In this document: in pieces, positions 1-7,823 of the stretch | Layout: each line of letters opens with the position of its first letter | Numbering within the stretch: position 1 is the stretch's first letter | NCBI GenBank assembly: GCA_030668485.1 | Contig: DAOUTW010000002.1 | Span: 49,143-113,142 of the forward strand | Reading direction: 5' to 3' | Origin: Candidatus Zixiibacteriota bacterium | Lineage (GTDB): Bacteria; Zixibacteria; MSB-5A5; GN15; JAAZOE01 | DNA length: 64,000 nucleotides | Position numbers and translations under genes: made by a program | Notes under the pieces: generated by a model | What the model was told of the DNA's origin: nothing | Databases searched by the model: none | Seen by the model: the letters and a program-made list of their open reading frames with translations, nothing else

Positions 1-408
1 CTGCGGTTCATCGAAATTATGCACATAGGGCTTGATATCCAGCAGAGGCGTGCCGTCGAGAATATCAATATCCTCGATATATAAAATAGAACCTTCGATC
101 CGGTTCAATTTGACAATGGATAAACCGATTGGGTTGGGGCGACGCGGTGCGCGAGTGGCAAAAACACCGCGTTCAACATCATCCAGATACGGGATAACCT
201 TGAGCTTGAACCCTTCGGATCGATCCAAATGAAAGATCAGGTATATATGCGAAAACCCATCCAGATCGGCCAGTCCTTCGACATACTCCGGGAATATCTC
301 AATCGTCCCTTCAATTCCTTTGCCCCTTTTCGGCTGAATAGGAGTCCCTTTTTGTTCCTTGAACGGAGTATGAATAATGCCGATCGGTTTTAACTGTACC
401 GTATCCAT
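1..408 (-). CDS. trmO: TrmO-family tRNA methyltransferase (TsaA/YaeB), 3' end beyond window
   Basis: Reading the minus strand from ATG at 408 gives 136 open codons that run off the window edge. The translation has the family signature around residues 83-97 (VFATRAPRRPNPIGL) and the DGTPLLDIKPY block near 118-128, both typical of the UPF0066/TsaA beta-barrel proteins. In that family TrmO uses SAM to methylate N6-threonylcarbamoyladenosine at A37 of some tRNAs, in the cytoplasm. The ATG lies 11 bases after the stop of the methyltransferase gene at 420-1160, behind an AGGAATAGG stretch, so the two are probably cotranscribed. The C-terminal end is not visible, so completeness cannot be judged. 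Family assignment is strong; the exact substrate is known only from family members. Confidence 0.9.
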   Translation of the reverse strand, partial: MDTVQLKPIGIIHTPFKEQKGTPIQPKRGKGIEGTIEIFPEYVEGLADLDGFSHIYLIFHLDRSEGFKLKVIPYLDDVERGVFATRAPRRPNPIGLSIVKLNRIEGSILYIEDIDILDGTPLLDIKPYVHNFDEPQ

Positions 409-419
409 AATACTGGCAC

Positions 420-1160
420 CTATTCCTTTTCAATCAAGACAGTATACGCCGCATAGCGCGGTGATTCAAAAAACTTCGTGGCCTTCCATCCGGTACCATC
501 CAGAATATCCCGCATCTCATCCCTCGATACCAGTAAATAATCAAACCACGGCGAGGCATACTTCCGGTAACGGACCCTTATCCTCAACTGACCCGGCATG
601 CGATTGCGCTGCCGATTCCATTTATGATAGGCCAGATGATCTGGGAATTTGGTGACATAAGGATCACCGCTTTCGGCGATAATCCGCGCATCATCGGTGG
701 TCATGCGATACATCCTCCGCAGAAGCACCTTAGCCCTTTTATACGATCCGAAAAGTCCGAAATTATTCCCGTACATTACAATCGTGTCGAAAAGACCGAG
801 ATCAGGTCCGATCTCGCTAATCGATTTGACATATACCTTTTTTACGCCTCGCTTTTTGCATACCCTGACCGCCAAAGGCGAATTGTCGATGCCGACGACA
901 TCATGCCCTTCTTGCTGAAGATGCAACGAGCATCGGCCTGCGCCGCATCCGATATCAAGGACCTTGCCTCGCGCCATTTTGATCGCCTGCCTGTGGTAAT
1001 CCGGCCACTTCTTATATTCGGCAAAATAGGCCGGCGCCCCGGAACTGAAATCGACATAACCGTCATCCCGTTCGACGATCTCACAAACATCAGGCAGACC
1101 CTGAAAATAATCATGAATCTCTCGCCCAAAGGCATCCTGTTCCTGAGATAATTCTGCCAT
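420..1160 (-). CDS. Class I SAM-dependent methyltransferase (paralogue A)
   Basis: A 246-residue protein with SAM-binding motif I at about residues 67-77 (KVLDIGCGAGR) and the motif II acidic strand VVGIDNSPLAV near 88-98, as in small Rossmann-fold methyltransferases. It is clearly paralogous to the upstream gene at 1173-1922: both share the N-terminal D-Y-F...ERDDG segment, KWP, the SAM motifs and a C-terminal R-I-R-x-RYR...PWF block. The gap to the upstream gene is 12 bases and GGGAGA precedes the ATG. The downstream neighbour is trmO. The substrate cannot be read from sequence; a small-molecule or tRNA-related substrate are both open. Confidence 0.85.
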   Translation of the reverse strand: MAELSQEQDAFGREIHDYFQGLPDVCEIVERDDGYVDFSSGAPAYFAEYKKWPDYHRQAIKMARGKVLDIGCGAGRCSLHLQQEGHDVVGIDNSPLAVRVCKKRGVKKVYVKSISEIGPDLGLFDTIVMYGNNFGLFGSYKRAKVLLRRMYRMTTDDARIIAESGDPYVTKFPDHLAYHKWNRQRNRMPGQLRIRVRYRKYASPWFDYLLVSRDEMRDILDGTGWKATKFFESPRYAAYTVLIEKE

Positions 1161-1172
1161 ACCGTCTCCCTT

Positions 1173-1922
1173 CTACCGCTCGGAGATTTCTTTTTCAAGG
1201 ATTACTGCATAAAGCGGCGATCCGGTCTCAAAGATCCGGCCGACTTTCCAGCCGGTACCATCCAATATCTGGTTCAGTTCTTTCGGCGAGAGCAGAAGCC
1301 ATTCAAACCATGGTGTGGCAAAGATCCGATACCTGATCCTGATCCGAATCTGCCCACCCATACGGCCATGTTTTCTATTGCGCCGCTGGTTTTCAACATG
1401 TTCCGGCAGTGTTGTCTGGTAGGGATCAAGAGTCTCACCGATAATCCGTCCATCATCGGGCATAATCTTATACATCTTTCTCAGAAAAACACGCACTGCC
1501 CGCGGATTGCCGGAGATTCCAAAATTACCGCCAAGCATGATGACGGTGTCAAATTCACCCATGGCAGAGCTGATCTGCGTATACCCCATCTCGCGGATTT
1601 TTTTGGCGCCGCGCTTACGGCATATTTTTACTGCCAACGGGGAATTGTCAATTCCGATAACATCCAGTCCCTTTTTTTGCAGGTAAAGCAAACACCGACC
1701 GGCACCGCATCCGATATCGAGGACCTTGCCCCGGGCGTGGGCAATGGCTTGTTTCTGATGCTTTGGCCATTTGTGATAATCGGCAAAATAGCCGCCGGTG
1801 TCGACGGCCAATTCGATCAGACCGTCGTCTCTTTCAATCATTGCCATGGCATGAGTATCGCCATCGAAATAATCCTGATAAAGACGACCGCAGGCATCCT
1901 GAAAAGGTTTGAGTGTTGCCAT
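1173..1922 (-). CDS. Class I SAM-dependent methyltransferase (paralogue B)
   Basis: A 249-residue Rossmann-fold methyltransferase with motif I KVLDIGCGAGR at about 67-77 and VIGIDNSPLAV near 88-98, in register with its tandem paralogue at 420-1160. The ATG at 1922 sits 7 bases after a GGGAGG ribosome binding site. It is the first gene of a probable three-gene minus-strand unit (this gene, paralogue A, trmO), with a plausible promoter at 1971-1998. The pair most likely arose by tandem duplication and has since diverged through the middle (residues about 100-150). The substrate is unknown. Confidence 0.85.
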   Translation of the reverse strand: MATLKPFQDACGRLYQDYFDGDTHAMAMIERDDGLIELAVDTGGYFADYHKWPKHQKQAIAHARGKVLDIGCGAGRCLLYLQKKGLDVIGIDNSPLAVKICRKRGAKKIREMGYTQISSAMGEFDTVIMLGGNFGISGNPRAVRVFLRKMYKIMPDDGRIIGETLDPYQTTLPEHVENQRRNRKHGRMGGQIRIRIRYRIFATPWFEWLLLSPKELNQILDGTGWKVGRIFETGSPLYAVILEKEISER

Positions 1923-1970
1923 AAATGACCCTCCCGAATTTTTGGCACTGGAAAAAATTGATAATATTTA

Positions 1971-1998
1971 AAGATAGTAATTGAAGGTTAATTATCAA
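1971..1998 (-). promoter_or_regulatory. Putative sigma70-type promoter for the methyltransferase-trmO unit
   Basis: On the minus strand TTGATA (1993-1998) is followed after 16 bases by TATCTT (1971-1976), about 50 bases upstream of the ATG at 1922. The same -10 hexamer and spacer occur before the LVIVD gene at 54811-54838. Sequence match only. Confidence 0.45.
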
Positions 1999-2021
1999 GC
2001 ATAATTGTTGGATAATAAACA

Positions 2022-2041
2022 GGGCCGGCTTTTGCCGGCCC
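2022..2041 (-). terminator. GC-rich hairpin after the dockerin-repeat gene
   Basis: GGGCCGGC, a 4-base loop TTTT, then GCCGGCCC: a perfect 8-bp stem 53 bases beyond the stop of the 2094-3536 gene. The minus-strand downstream tail (TGTTTATT) is only moderately U-rich, so it may be a weak intrinsic terminator or an mRNA 3'-end hairpin. Confidence 0.5.
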
Positions 2042-2093
2042 CGTAAGGGCTTTGTAGCGTGAGGTATCACAGGGAGAACAGAATTACATAATG

Positions 2094-3536
2094 TTACTTG
2101 AGAAGGACCATCTTCCTGCTGGCGCTGAATGATCCTGCCTTGATGGTATAAAGGTATATACCCGATGCCACCGTGTTACCGTTTGTGTCCTTGCTGTCCC
2201 AGGTGACAATATGATTGCCCGCAGGATAAGCAGCATCGGCCAGTGTTACTATCTTTTGTCCGGTAATACTGTAGACCTCGAGAACGACCTCGGATTCTGT
2301 GGGAAGAGCAAAAGCGATTTCCGTAATCGGATTGAAAGGGTTAGGGTTATTTTGCACCAGTTCGTAGTCTGCGGGAATGGCATTGTTTGGCTGAACACGC
2401 CTTATAGCATCGCCGGCAGGCCCGTCAAGGCCTCTGGCACTGGTATGGCAGGCGCCCTTCACAGGATTGATGCAGGTACAATCCACGATGGTACATCCGC
2501 TGCCATAAAGCTGCTCGATCAGGCAGTCGATATCCAGTGAATCGATAACACAATCGCCGTTGGCATCGCCGTTGGCCGGCGGATTCGGCGCGGCGCCGTC
2601 GTTGCATAGATAATCGACCAGATACGAGATGTCGCCGATGGTTATAGTCCCGGTGCTGTTGGCGTCACCCGGATACTGAGCGCCGCAGGTGTCGTAACAA
2701 TCTCCCTTGGTCGGCTCGATGCAAGTACAATCGACGATGGTGCAGCCGTTGCCAAAGAGCTCCTCGATCAGGCAGATGATATCCAGTGAATCGATTACAC
2801 AATCGCCGTTGGCATCGCCGTTGGCCGGCGGATTTGGTGCATCGCCATCGTAGCATAGATAATCGACCAGATAGGAAATATCGCCGATGGTAATGTCGCC
2901 GGTACCGTTGGCATCGCCGGGATACTGGAATCCGCAGGAATCAAAACAGGCGCCCTTGGTTGGGTTGATGCAAGTGCAATCGACGATGGTGCAGCCGCTG
3001 CCAAAGAGCTCCTCGATCAGGCAGATGATATCCAGTGAATCGATGACACAATCGCCGTTGGCATCACCGTTTGAAGGGGGATACGGCGCGGCGCCGTCGT
3101 TGCATAGATAATCGACCAGATAGGAAATATCGCCGATAGTTATGGTTCCACTCCCGTTGGCATCGCCCGGATACTGGAATCCGCAGGAATCATAACAGGC
3201 GCCTTTCGTCGGTCTGATACAGGTGCATTCGGCCAATGTGCAACCGCTTCCAAATAGATTCTCGACGAGACAGTCGATGTCGAGTGAATCAATGACACAG
3301 TCACCGTTGGCGTCACCGTTGGCAAGCGGACTGGGAGCGGCGCCACTATTGCACAGGTAATCTACCAGAAATGCAATGTCGCCGATAGTTACAGTCCCGG
3401 TACTGTTGGCGTCACCGGGATATTGCCCCAAACAGGTGTCAATAATCGGTTTTTTGCCGAATGCGGGTCCGGATGCTCCGGCTACCAGAATAATTAATGC
3501 CGATAATGTCAACATCAAGCATTTGGATTTTGACAT
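2094..3536 (-). CDS. Secreted protein of four dockerin-like EF-hand modules with a FlgD-like C-terminal sorting domain
   Basis: 480 residues from ATG 3536, chosen because AGGAGG lies just upstream; a longer frame from 3590 lacks a better site. It begins with a signal peptide (K-rich start, hydrophobic core, A-x-A-like end near residue 27). Four 83-residue modules follow, each with two dockerin-type calcium loops (GDANGxGxITIGD and GDANGDCVIDSLD) and several conserved cysteines, encoded by exact 249-bp periods. The last 90 residues carry NPNPFNP, a Y-S-I-T-G-Q strand and a final S-R-K-M-V-L-L-K, the FlgD/T9SS-type tail used for surface export in FCB bacteria. No enzyme domain is present, so the body is probably structural or a docking array. 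Calcium binding is inferred from the loops. Confidence 0.85.
   Translation of the reverse strand: MSKSKCLMLTLSALIILVAGASGPAFGKKPIIDTCLGQYPGDANSTGTVTIGDIAFLVDYLCNSGAAPSPLANGDANGDCVIDSLDIDCLVENLFGSGCTLAECTCIRPTKGACYDSCGFQYPGDANGSGTITIGDISYLVDYLCNDGAAPYPPSNGDANGDCVIDSLDIICLIEELFGSGCTIVDCTCINPTKGACFDSCGFQYPGDANGTGDITIGDISYLVDYLCYDGDAPNPPANGDANGDCVIDSLDIICLIEELFGNGCTIVDCTCIEPTKGDCYDTCGAQYPGDANSTGTITIGDISYLVDYLCNDGAAPNPPANGDANGDCVIDSLDIDCLIEQLYGSGCTIVDCTCINPVKGACHTSARGLDGPAGDAIRRVQPNNAIPADYELVQNNPNPFNPITEIAFALPTESEVVLEVYSITGQKIVTLADAAYPAGNHIVTWDSKDTNGNTVASGIYLYTIKAGSFSASRKMVLLK
2439..3434 (-). repeat. Four tandem 249-bp coding repeats
   Basis: Unit boundaries taken at the Cys that opens each module fall at 3434, 3185, 2936 and 2687, exactly 249 bases apart with no indel. 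The three downstream copies (2439-3185) are more alike than the first (3186-3434), which suggests recent expansion or gene conversion inside the array. Confidence 0.9.
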
Positions 3537-3648
3537 AATTTTCCTCCTTGAAAATGCGGTTTGATTTAGTTGTCTGAAACGCAAATTCACCCTTGGACGT
3601 TATGTGATACCCCGAACTGGACACTCCTAGCTTTGCCAGTTCTCCAAA

Positions 3649-3677
3649 TATATACCCAATATCATTTGAAATGTCAA
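3649..3677 (-). promoter_or_regulatory. Sigma70-type promoter of the dockerin-repeat gene
   Basis: On the minus strand TTGACA (3672-3677), a 17-base spacer and TATATA (3649-3654). The predicted start of transcription leaves a leader of about 105 bases before the ATG at 3536. This separates the gene from the pilin operon that ends at 3691. Confidence 0.75.
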
Positions 3678-3690
3678 GCGATTGGAAAAA

Positions 3691-4431
3691 CTACCAGAGA
3701 TCGGCCGGAAAGACAACATCGATGTAGGTACCGCTACCGGGATTGACACACAGCTCATACTCCACCGTATCGCTGTCGGGGATATAAACCACTCTCATGA
3801 GATGGTTGCCTATGGGAATGCCGCTGAACCGGAAACTTCCATCGGCATTGGGGTTGATCGACGAAGTCGCCAATCCGCCCGATCCGTCGGGATAAATCAA
3901 GCTGATGATCAACGAGTCGTCATAGGTATTCCCCGGCATATTGATGTCGGCATCGAGAAGATAACCGGAAACCGAGTTATTCAATAAATCGGCTGACTTG
4001 GAGGCGAAAACCCGGTCGATATTCATCCCGGAACCGACCGATCTCAGTAAAGTATCCATATACAGATAGTTGGCATTCCAGGCATCTCGCCCGAAATCAC
4101 CGCTTTCGATATTGCCGCTGATATACGGCCCGTCCCAGGTCGCCAAACCGGGATTGACAGCCAGATCGTTCAGGCTCGACGGCAGGGCGCCGATATCGCC
4201 GACATAACCGAAATCGCTTCGCGCTCCTCCGGCGTCGATCGCAGCATTGCCGACAATAGAACGAGTCAGCTCAATGAGTTCGGCCCGGGTTGCCTCGTAT
4301 CGGGAGGTCTCGATCGTATTCGACATCTTCATCGTGGCCACTCCGGCCATGATCCCGATGATGATAATCACCATGATCAGTTCGATCATGGTGAAGCCGC
4401 TCTGACTGTTTATCATCTTTATCCGCTGCAT
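3691..4431 (-). CDS. GspG-like pseudopilin with fused beta domain (fourth of four)
   Basis: 246 residues. It starts with a type IV prepilin leader ending in SQSG followed by FTMIELIMVIIIIGIMAG, so prepilin peptidase should cut after Gly and methylate Phe; Glu+5 is present. The block SDFGYVGDIGALP...NPG..TWDGPYI...GRDAWN matches the other three pilins and resembles the GspG major pseudopilin fold. The C-terminal part (about 155-246) has PGNTYDDSL...DGSFRFSGIPIGNH, like carboxypeptidase-regulatory-type beta sandwiches. It overlaps the upstream pilin gene by 13 bases. ATG 4416 is an alternative start that would give a shorter leader. No pilus ATPase, secretin or prepilin peptidase lies nearby. 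Confidence 0.85.
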   Translation of the reverse strand: MQRIKMINSQSGFTMIELIMVIIIIGIMAGVATMKMSNTIETSRYEATRAELIELTRSIVGNAAIDAGGARSDFGYVGDIGALPSSLNDLAVNPGLATWDGPYISGNIESGDFGRDAWNANYLYMDTLLRSVGSGMNIDRVFASKSADLLNNSVSGYLLDADINMPGNTYDDSLIISLIYPDGSGGLATSSINPNADGSFRFSGIPIGNHLMRVVYIPDSDTVEYELCVNPGSGTYIDVVFPADLW

Positions 4432-5570
4432 GTATCCGCCGTGAATATTATTGATGAGCCGTCGGAGAAGTCGATGGTAATGGTCGCTCCGGTCATATCC
4501 ACCGGTGCCCCGGTGCCGCCCGGATTTTGATGAAATTGTTCCGCCTGAATTCTGACGGAAGCACCATCAGTTATGGTCTGGGCACTGCTGAATGTCGCGA
4601 CATCACCGGTTCCCAGAGCCGGATTGCCGGACCGAGCAGTTGTCCCATTCCAGATAATGTTTTTATAATATGCCACCGGCGATCCCCATGTCAGGGTCAT
4701 TGAGGTAACGGTAATTGCACTGCCACTGTTATTGGATACCCAAAAAACCAGTTTGAAGCAGTTGCCCGATGTCAGAGTATCGGAATCAGCCACAAATTCA
4801 ATCCCGGTGCCGCCGCCACCACCTCCGGCAGTCCAGACATCGGCGGCCAGATAATACTCGCCATAGGCATCAGAGTTGGGACGCACCGAGACAAAGCGCC
4901 GCAGGGTATCATTATCGGGGATATAAATCAGTTCCAGGTCATGGTTACCGATCGGGATCGAATCAAAATTGAAATACCCTCCCGGATCGACAGGAGCGGT
5001 CTTGATTATCACGCTCCCGGCGCCATCAGGAACACTCAACTGCGCCGATAGCGAGTCGGTGTAGTCGTTTCCCGGAGGGGTGCCGTCGAGATCGAAGATA
5101 TTGCCGGTAACGGTATTATATAAAATATGGCTGGATAAACCGGCCAGACGACGATCGATACTGCTTCCCGAACCGGTCGAGGTAATGGTGACTCCTCCGG
5201 TATAGATATAGTCGCTTTGCCACGCATCTCTTTTATAGTCATTTGGAATCTGTTCCAGATCGTTGCCGATATACGGCCCGTTCCAGGTACCGTAACCGGG
5301 ATTGGTCTTGAGCGCATCCAGATTGGAGGGCAAAGTACCGACATCGCCGACATAGCCGAAATCGGATCTGGTTCCGTTGTTGTAAAGATCGGGATTGCCG
5401 ATGATGGCGGTAGCCAGTTGATCCATTTCCTGCCTGGTATCTTCGACCTTTAGGGTCTCAGCCATCGGCGCGAATTTCTTGATCGCCACGGTCGCAAGAA
5501 TTCCGATGATGATTATCACGGCAACCAGTTCGATAAGGGTAAAACCGCGCTTTGTTCGAAAATAGATCAT
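4419..5570 (-). CDS. GspG-like pseudopilin with fused beta domain and extra C-terminal domain (third of four)
   Basis: 383 residues. The leader MIYFRTKRG precedes FTLIELVAVIIIIGILA, a classical prepilin cleavage site and hydrophobic helix. SDFGYVGDVGTLPSNLDAL...NPGYGTWNGPYI and the DSIPIGNHDLELIYIPDND segment repeat the layout of its neighbours. A six-glycine linker (about residue 250) then joins a further ~130-residue region rich in Thr, Ser and aromatics (VFWVSNNSGSAITVTSMTL), probably a beta sandwich of unknown binding role. It would make this a larger minor pilin. Its ATG lies 30 bases after the stop of the previous pilin gene; the ribosome binding site is weak. Confidence 0.85.
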   Translation of the reverse strand: MIYFRTKRGFTLIELVAVIIIIGILATVAIKKFAPMAETLKVEDTRQEMDQLATAIIGNPDLYNNGTRSDFGYVGDVGTLPSNLDALKTNPGYGTWNGPYIGNDLEQIPNDYKRDAWQSDYIYTGGVTITSTGSGSSIDRRLAGLSSHILYNTVTGNIFDLDGTPPGNDYTDSLSAQLSVPDGAGSVIIKTAPVDPGGYFNFDSIPIGNHDLELIYIPDNDTLRRFVSVRPNSDAYGEYYLAADVWTAGGGGGGTGIEFVADSDTLTSGNCFKLVFWVSNNSGSAITVTSMTLTWGSPVAYYKNIIWNGTTARSGNPALGTGDVATFSSAQTITDGASVRIQAEQFHQNPGGTGAPVDMTGATITIDFSDGSSIIFTADTCSG

Positions 5571-5600
5571 TATCTTTTAATCTCTTCTCTTATCTTATCC

Positions 5601-6845
5601 TCAATATGTATAAGCGACAATCACCCACACCTGAGTACTATAGGCCGGGTTGCTGTTGTTGTGCCCATCGAGAGCCTGGCCGGCCTGAATATTTATAATA
5701 TCGGGCCAGGTCCATGCCATACCGGTGGAGGGATTGGTTGTCCACTCCTGACTATAATCATCCCAGGATGTGGTCAAATTTTGGGTACTGCCGTTATATT
5801 CGGTTGAACTGGTATAAATTGTTGGCTGGACGGCTCCGTTACCGCTACTTTTTCTGGCCCGGCAATAAATCGTGACACCGGTGATAGTACCGATTGATGC
5901 GGAGGGATCTTCGAGTGAGTACACATCGGTGTCGAATGTTCCGGATCCTTTCGATACCTGAGAGGTGCTGCCATCGGATGCAACCTCATCGACACATTCG
6001 TAATTCGAGGCACATCCCGAACTTGCCAGATCGGTAATAGCTCCGGCCCCATCAGGGCGCAAGGTGTCGACAGCGGAGGTAGGGGGGGGGGCTGCCGCGG
6101 TGAAATGAGCCGAGGCGAAACGATAATCCCTTCCACTCTTGTTTCGCGGAAGAATGGTGACGTATCGCTGCAAAGTATCCGACTCCGGAGTGAAAATCAG
6201 CCGGAGAGAATGAGTCCCGACCGGCAACGAGTCGAGTGTAAACGCACCGGCGGAATCGGGAGCGTAAGTTCTGGTTATTATCCCACCCATGCCATTGGGT
6301 ATCGATATATTGATATCGACCGAATCGATATAAATCGTGCCGGGAACCGAGTCGTTGGCATCTCTGATACTGCCATCAAAGTGGTTCAGAACGTAATCGG
6401 AACCGGCATCGGCGATCTTTTTGGTCAAAGTGCTGCTGCCGCCGGTGGATGTTATCGCTGTACCTCCGGTATAGGAATAGGCCTTGCCCCAGGCGTCAAG
6501 GCGGTAGCCGTCGGTATCCTGAGTAAATCCGGGCTCTAGATAAGGACCATTCCAGGTGGTGTATCCTCCGGGATTCTGATTGAGCGCCTGCAGATTGGGC
6601 GGGAAGGCGCCGACATCGCCGACATAACCGAAATCGGCTCGGCTGCCGGCTGTCCGTAAATCCGGATCGCCGACAATCGCTGTGGCCAGCATTTCCATTT
6701 CCCGCTCGGTTTCGACGGTCCGGACATCATCGACCGAACTTGTCATCGACTGCATCGCGACCCCGGCAATAACACCGATAACGACGATCGCCACGATCAA
6801 CTCGATCATGGTGAAACCGGATATGTTAGCGAACCTTTTTATCAT
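5601..6845 (-). CDS. GspG-like pseudopilin with fused beta domain and proline-linked C-terminal domain (second of four)
   Basis: 414 residues. The leader MIKRFANISG precedes FTMIELIVAIVVIGVIAG. It repeats the RADFGYVGDVGAFP...NPGGYTTWNGPYLE block and the DSLPVGTHSLRLIFTPESDT block of the family. Residues from about 250 form a third region after an A-A-A-P-P-P linker, with four-strand-like text (CRARKSSGNGAVQPTIYTS, WTWPDIINIQAG, VWVIVAYTY) reminiscent of lectin-like or tail-fibre beta domains. The linker is encoded by a run of ten C on the coding strand (6082-6091), a potential slippage site that would remove the terminal domain. Its ATG follows the stop of the first pilin gene by two bases. 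Confidence 0.85.
   Translation of the reverse strand: MIKRFANISGFTMIELIVAIVVIGVIAGVAMQSMTSSVDDVRTVETEREMEMLATAIVGDPDLRTAGSRADFGYVGDVGAFPPNLQALNQNPGGYTTWNGPYLEPGFTQDTDGYRLDAWGKAYSYTGGTAITSTGGSSTLTKKIADAGSDYVLNHFDGSIRDANDSVPGTIYIDSVDINISIPNGMGGIITRTYAPDSAGAFTLDSLPVGTHSLRLIFTPESDTLQRYVTILPRNKSGRDYRFASAHFTAAAPPPTSAVDTLRPDGAGAITDLASSGCASNYECVDEVASDGSTSQVSKGSGTFDTDVYSLEDPSASIGTITGVTIYCRARKSSGNGAVQPTIYTSSTEYNGSTQNLTTSWDDYSQEWTTNPSTGMAWTWPDIINIQAGQALDGHNNSNPAYSTQVWVIVAYTY
6082..6091. repeat. Homopolymer of ten G inside a pilin gene
   Basis: Ten consecutive G on the plus strand (C on the coding strand) encode most of the A-P-P-P linker in the 5601-6845 pilin. Tracts of this length are prone to slipped-strand mispairing. 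Confidence 0.9.
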
Positions 6846-6847
6846 AT

Positions 6848-7672
6848 TTACCAGACATCGCCGAAATGCTGCAAGTCGGCGTAATAATCGCGACCCGGAT
6901 TCACCGCGATTTTCCTTCGTATAGTGTCGTTACCCGGTATATAAATCATCCTCAGGGTATGCAATCCAATCGGGACTGAAGTAAACTGTGTCAGCCCGTT
7001 GGCGTCGGGATATTCGGTTGTTGTCGTCGTTGCTCCGGCGCCGTTAGGAAGGGTCAACAGAAACTTGACCGAGTCACAATAGACCGATCCGGGCGGATTA
7101 CCGTCGAGATCGGTGACCGCAATTATAACATTATTGCCAAGCAGGTCGGCGGTCGAATTGGCGATCCGGCGGGTGATGGTCGATGGTCCTCCGGTGGAGG
7201 AAAAGGTATTGCCGGTTGGGGCGCTGTATGGCTTCCCCCAGACGTCGAGTTTGAATTCATAGTCGGCGCCGGATGAGAATTTATCCTGAGTATAAGGACC
7301 ATTCCAGGTCGCGTAGCCACCGGGGTTGGATACCAGGGCATCCCAGTCGGGAGGCAGAGCGCCGACATCGCCGACATAGCCGAAATCGGTCCGGTTACCG
7401 GCGGAAATCAAATTGGGGTCTCCGGCAATGGCGAAGGCGAGGCGTTCCATCTCGGCCATAGTTTCCTCGGATCGGGAAACGTCCATAGAGCCGCCCATGG
7501 ACTGAAAGGCGACCGCCGCCAGAATTCCGATGATGACGATAACTATCACCATCTCGATCAGCGAATACCCAGCCTGTCCAGAGGCGTGGTAAAGCCTTCG
7601 GCCATTGGTAGGGGCGTGGTTTCCGCGCCCGAATATTTTATAAATTCCAGGCATAATTATCCATTTGAGCAA
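6848..7672 (-). CDS. GspG-like pseudopilin with unusually long leader (first of four)
   Basis: 274 residues from a TTG at 7672, which has GGGAG about 10 bases upstream; ATG 7654 is possible but lacks a site. The mature part starts at G|YSLIEMVIVIVIIGILAA with Glu+5 present. The shared blocks TDFGYVGDVGALP...NPGGYATWNGPY and TSVPIGLHTLRMIYIPGND follow. The leader is 28-34 residues against 9-12 in the other three, and its middle (R-G-N-H-A-P-T-N) is encoded by a hairpin repeat at 7611-7630. It heads the pilin operon. Whether such a leader is still processed is unknown. Confidence 0.8.
   Translation of the reverse strand: MLKWIIMPGIYKIFGRGNHAPTNGRRLYHASGQAGYSLIEMVIVIVIIGILAAVAFQSMGGSMDVSRSEETMAEMERLAFAIAGDPNLISAGNRTDFGYVGDVGALPPDWDALVSNPGGYATWNGPYTQDKFSSGADYEFKLDVWGKPYSAPTGNTFSSTGGPSTITRRIANSTADLLGNNVIIAVTDLDGNPPGSVYCDSVKFLLTLPNGAGATTTTTEYPDANGLTQFTSVPIGLHTLRMIYIPGNDTIRRKIAVNPGRDYYADLQHFGDVW
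7611..7630. repeat. Hairpin repeat (GGGGCGTGG-TTT-CCGCGCCC) inside the pilin leader
   Basis: GGGCGTGG (7612-7619), TTT, CCGCGCCC (7623-7630): an 8-bp stem with one mismatch, preceded by TAGG. The intergenic sequence at 50391-50409 has the same plan (TAGGGGTCGGG, TTT, CCCGACCC). The same type of element is therefore found both between genes and within this coding leader. Confidence 0.65.
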
Positions 7673-7742
7673 GATATAGTTACTCCCTTCCTATATCGGC
7701 AGTTGGATGAGGATGTTTATGATATGTAGAAACCTGTTTTGG

Positions 7743-7780
7743 GCTGTCGCGCAGGTGACCTGTGTTAATTGCGCGACAGC
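7743..7780. repeat. GGCTGTCGC-family repeat as an 11-bp inverted repeat
   Basis: GCTGTCGCGCA (7743-7753) and TGCGCGACAGC (7770-7780) are perfect inverted copies separated by 16 bases, which contain the small palindrome AGGTGACCT. It lies between the divergent pilin operon and ricT, and may be a protein-binding site or a paired copy of the repeat seen at 47.6-52.5 kb. Confidence 0.7.
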
Positions 7781-7823
7781 TAATATCCGGCCTCTGTCTA
7801 TAGATTTCCCGCCATAATTGCTG

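Noticed and set aside
2439..3434. Regular repeats that might suggest a CRISPR array
   Set aside because: The unit is 249 bp, coding throughout and without spacers; it is a tandem protein repeat.
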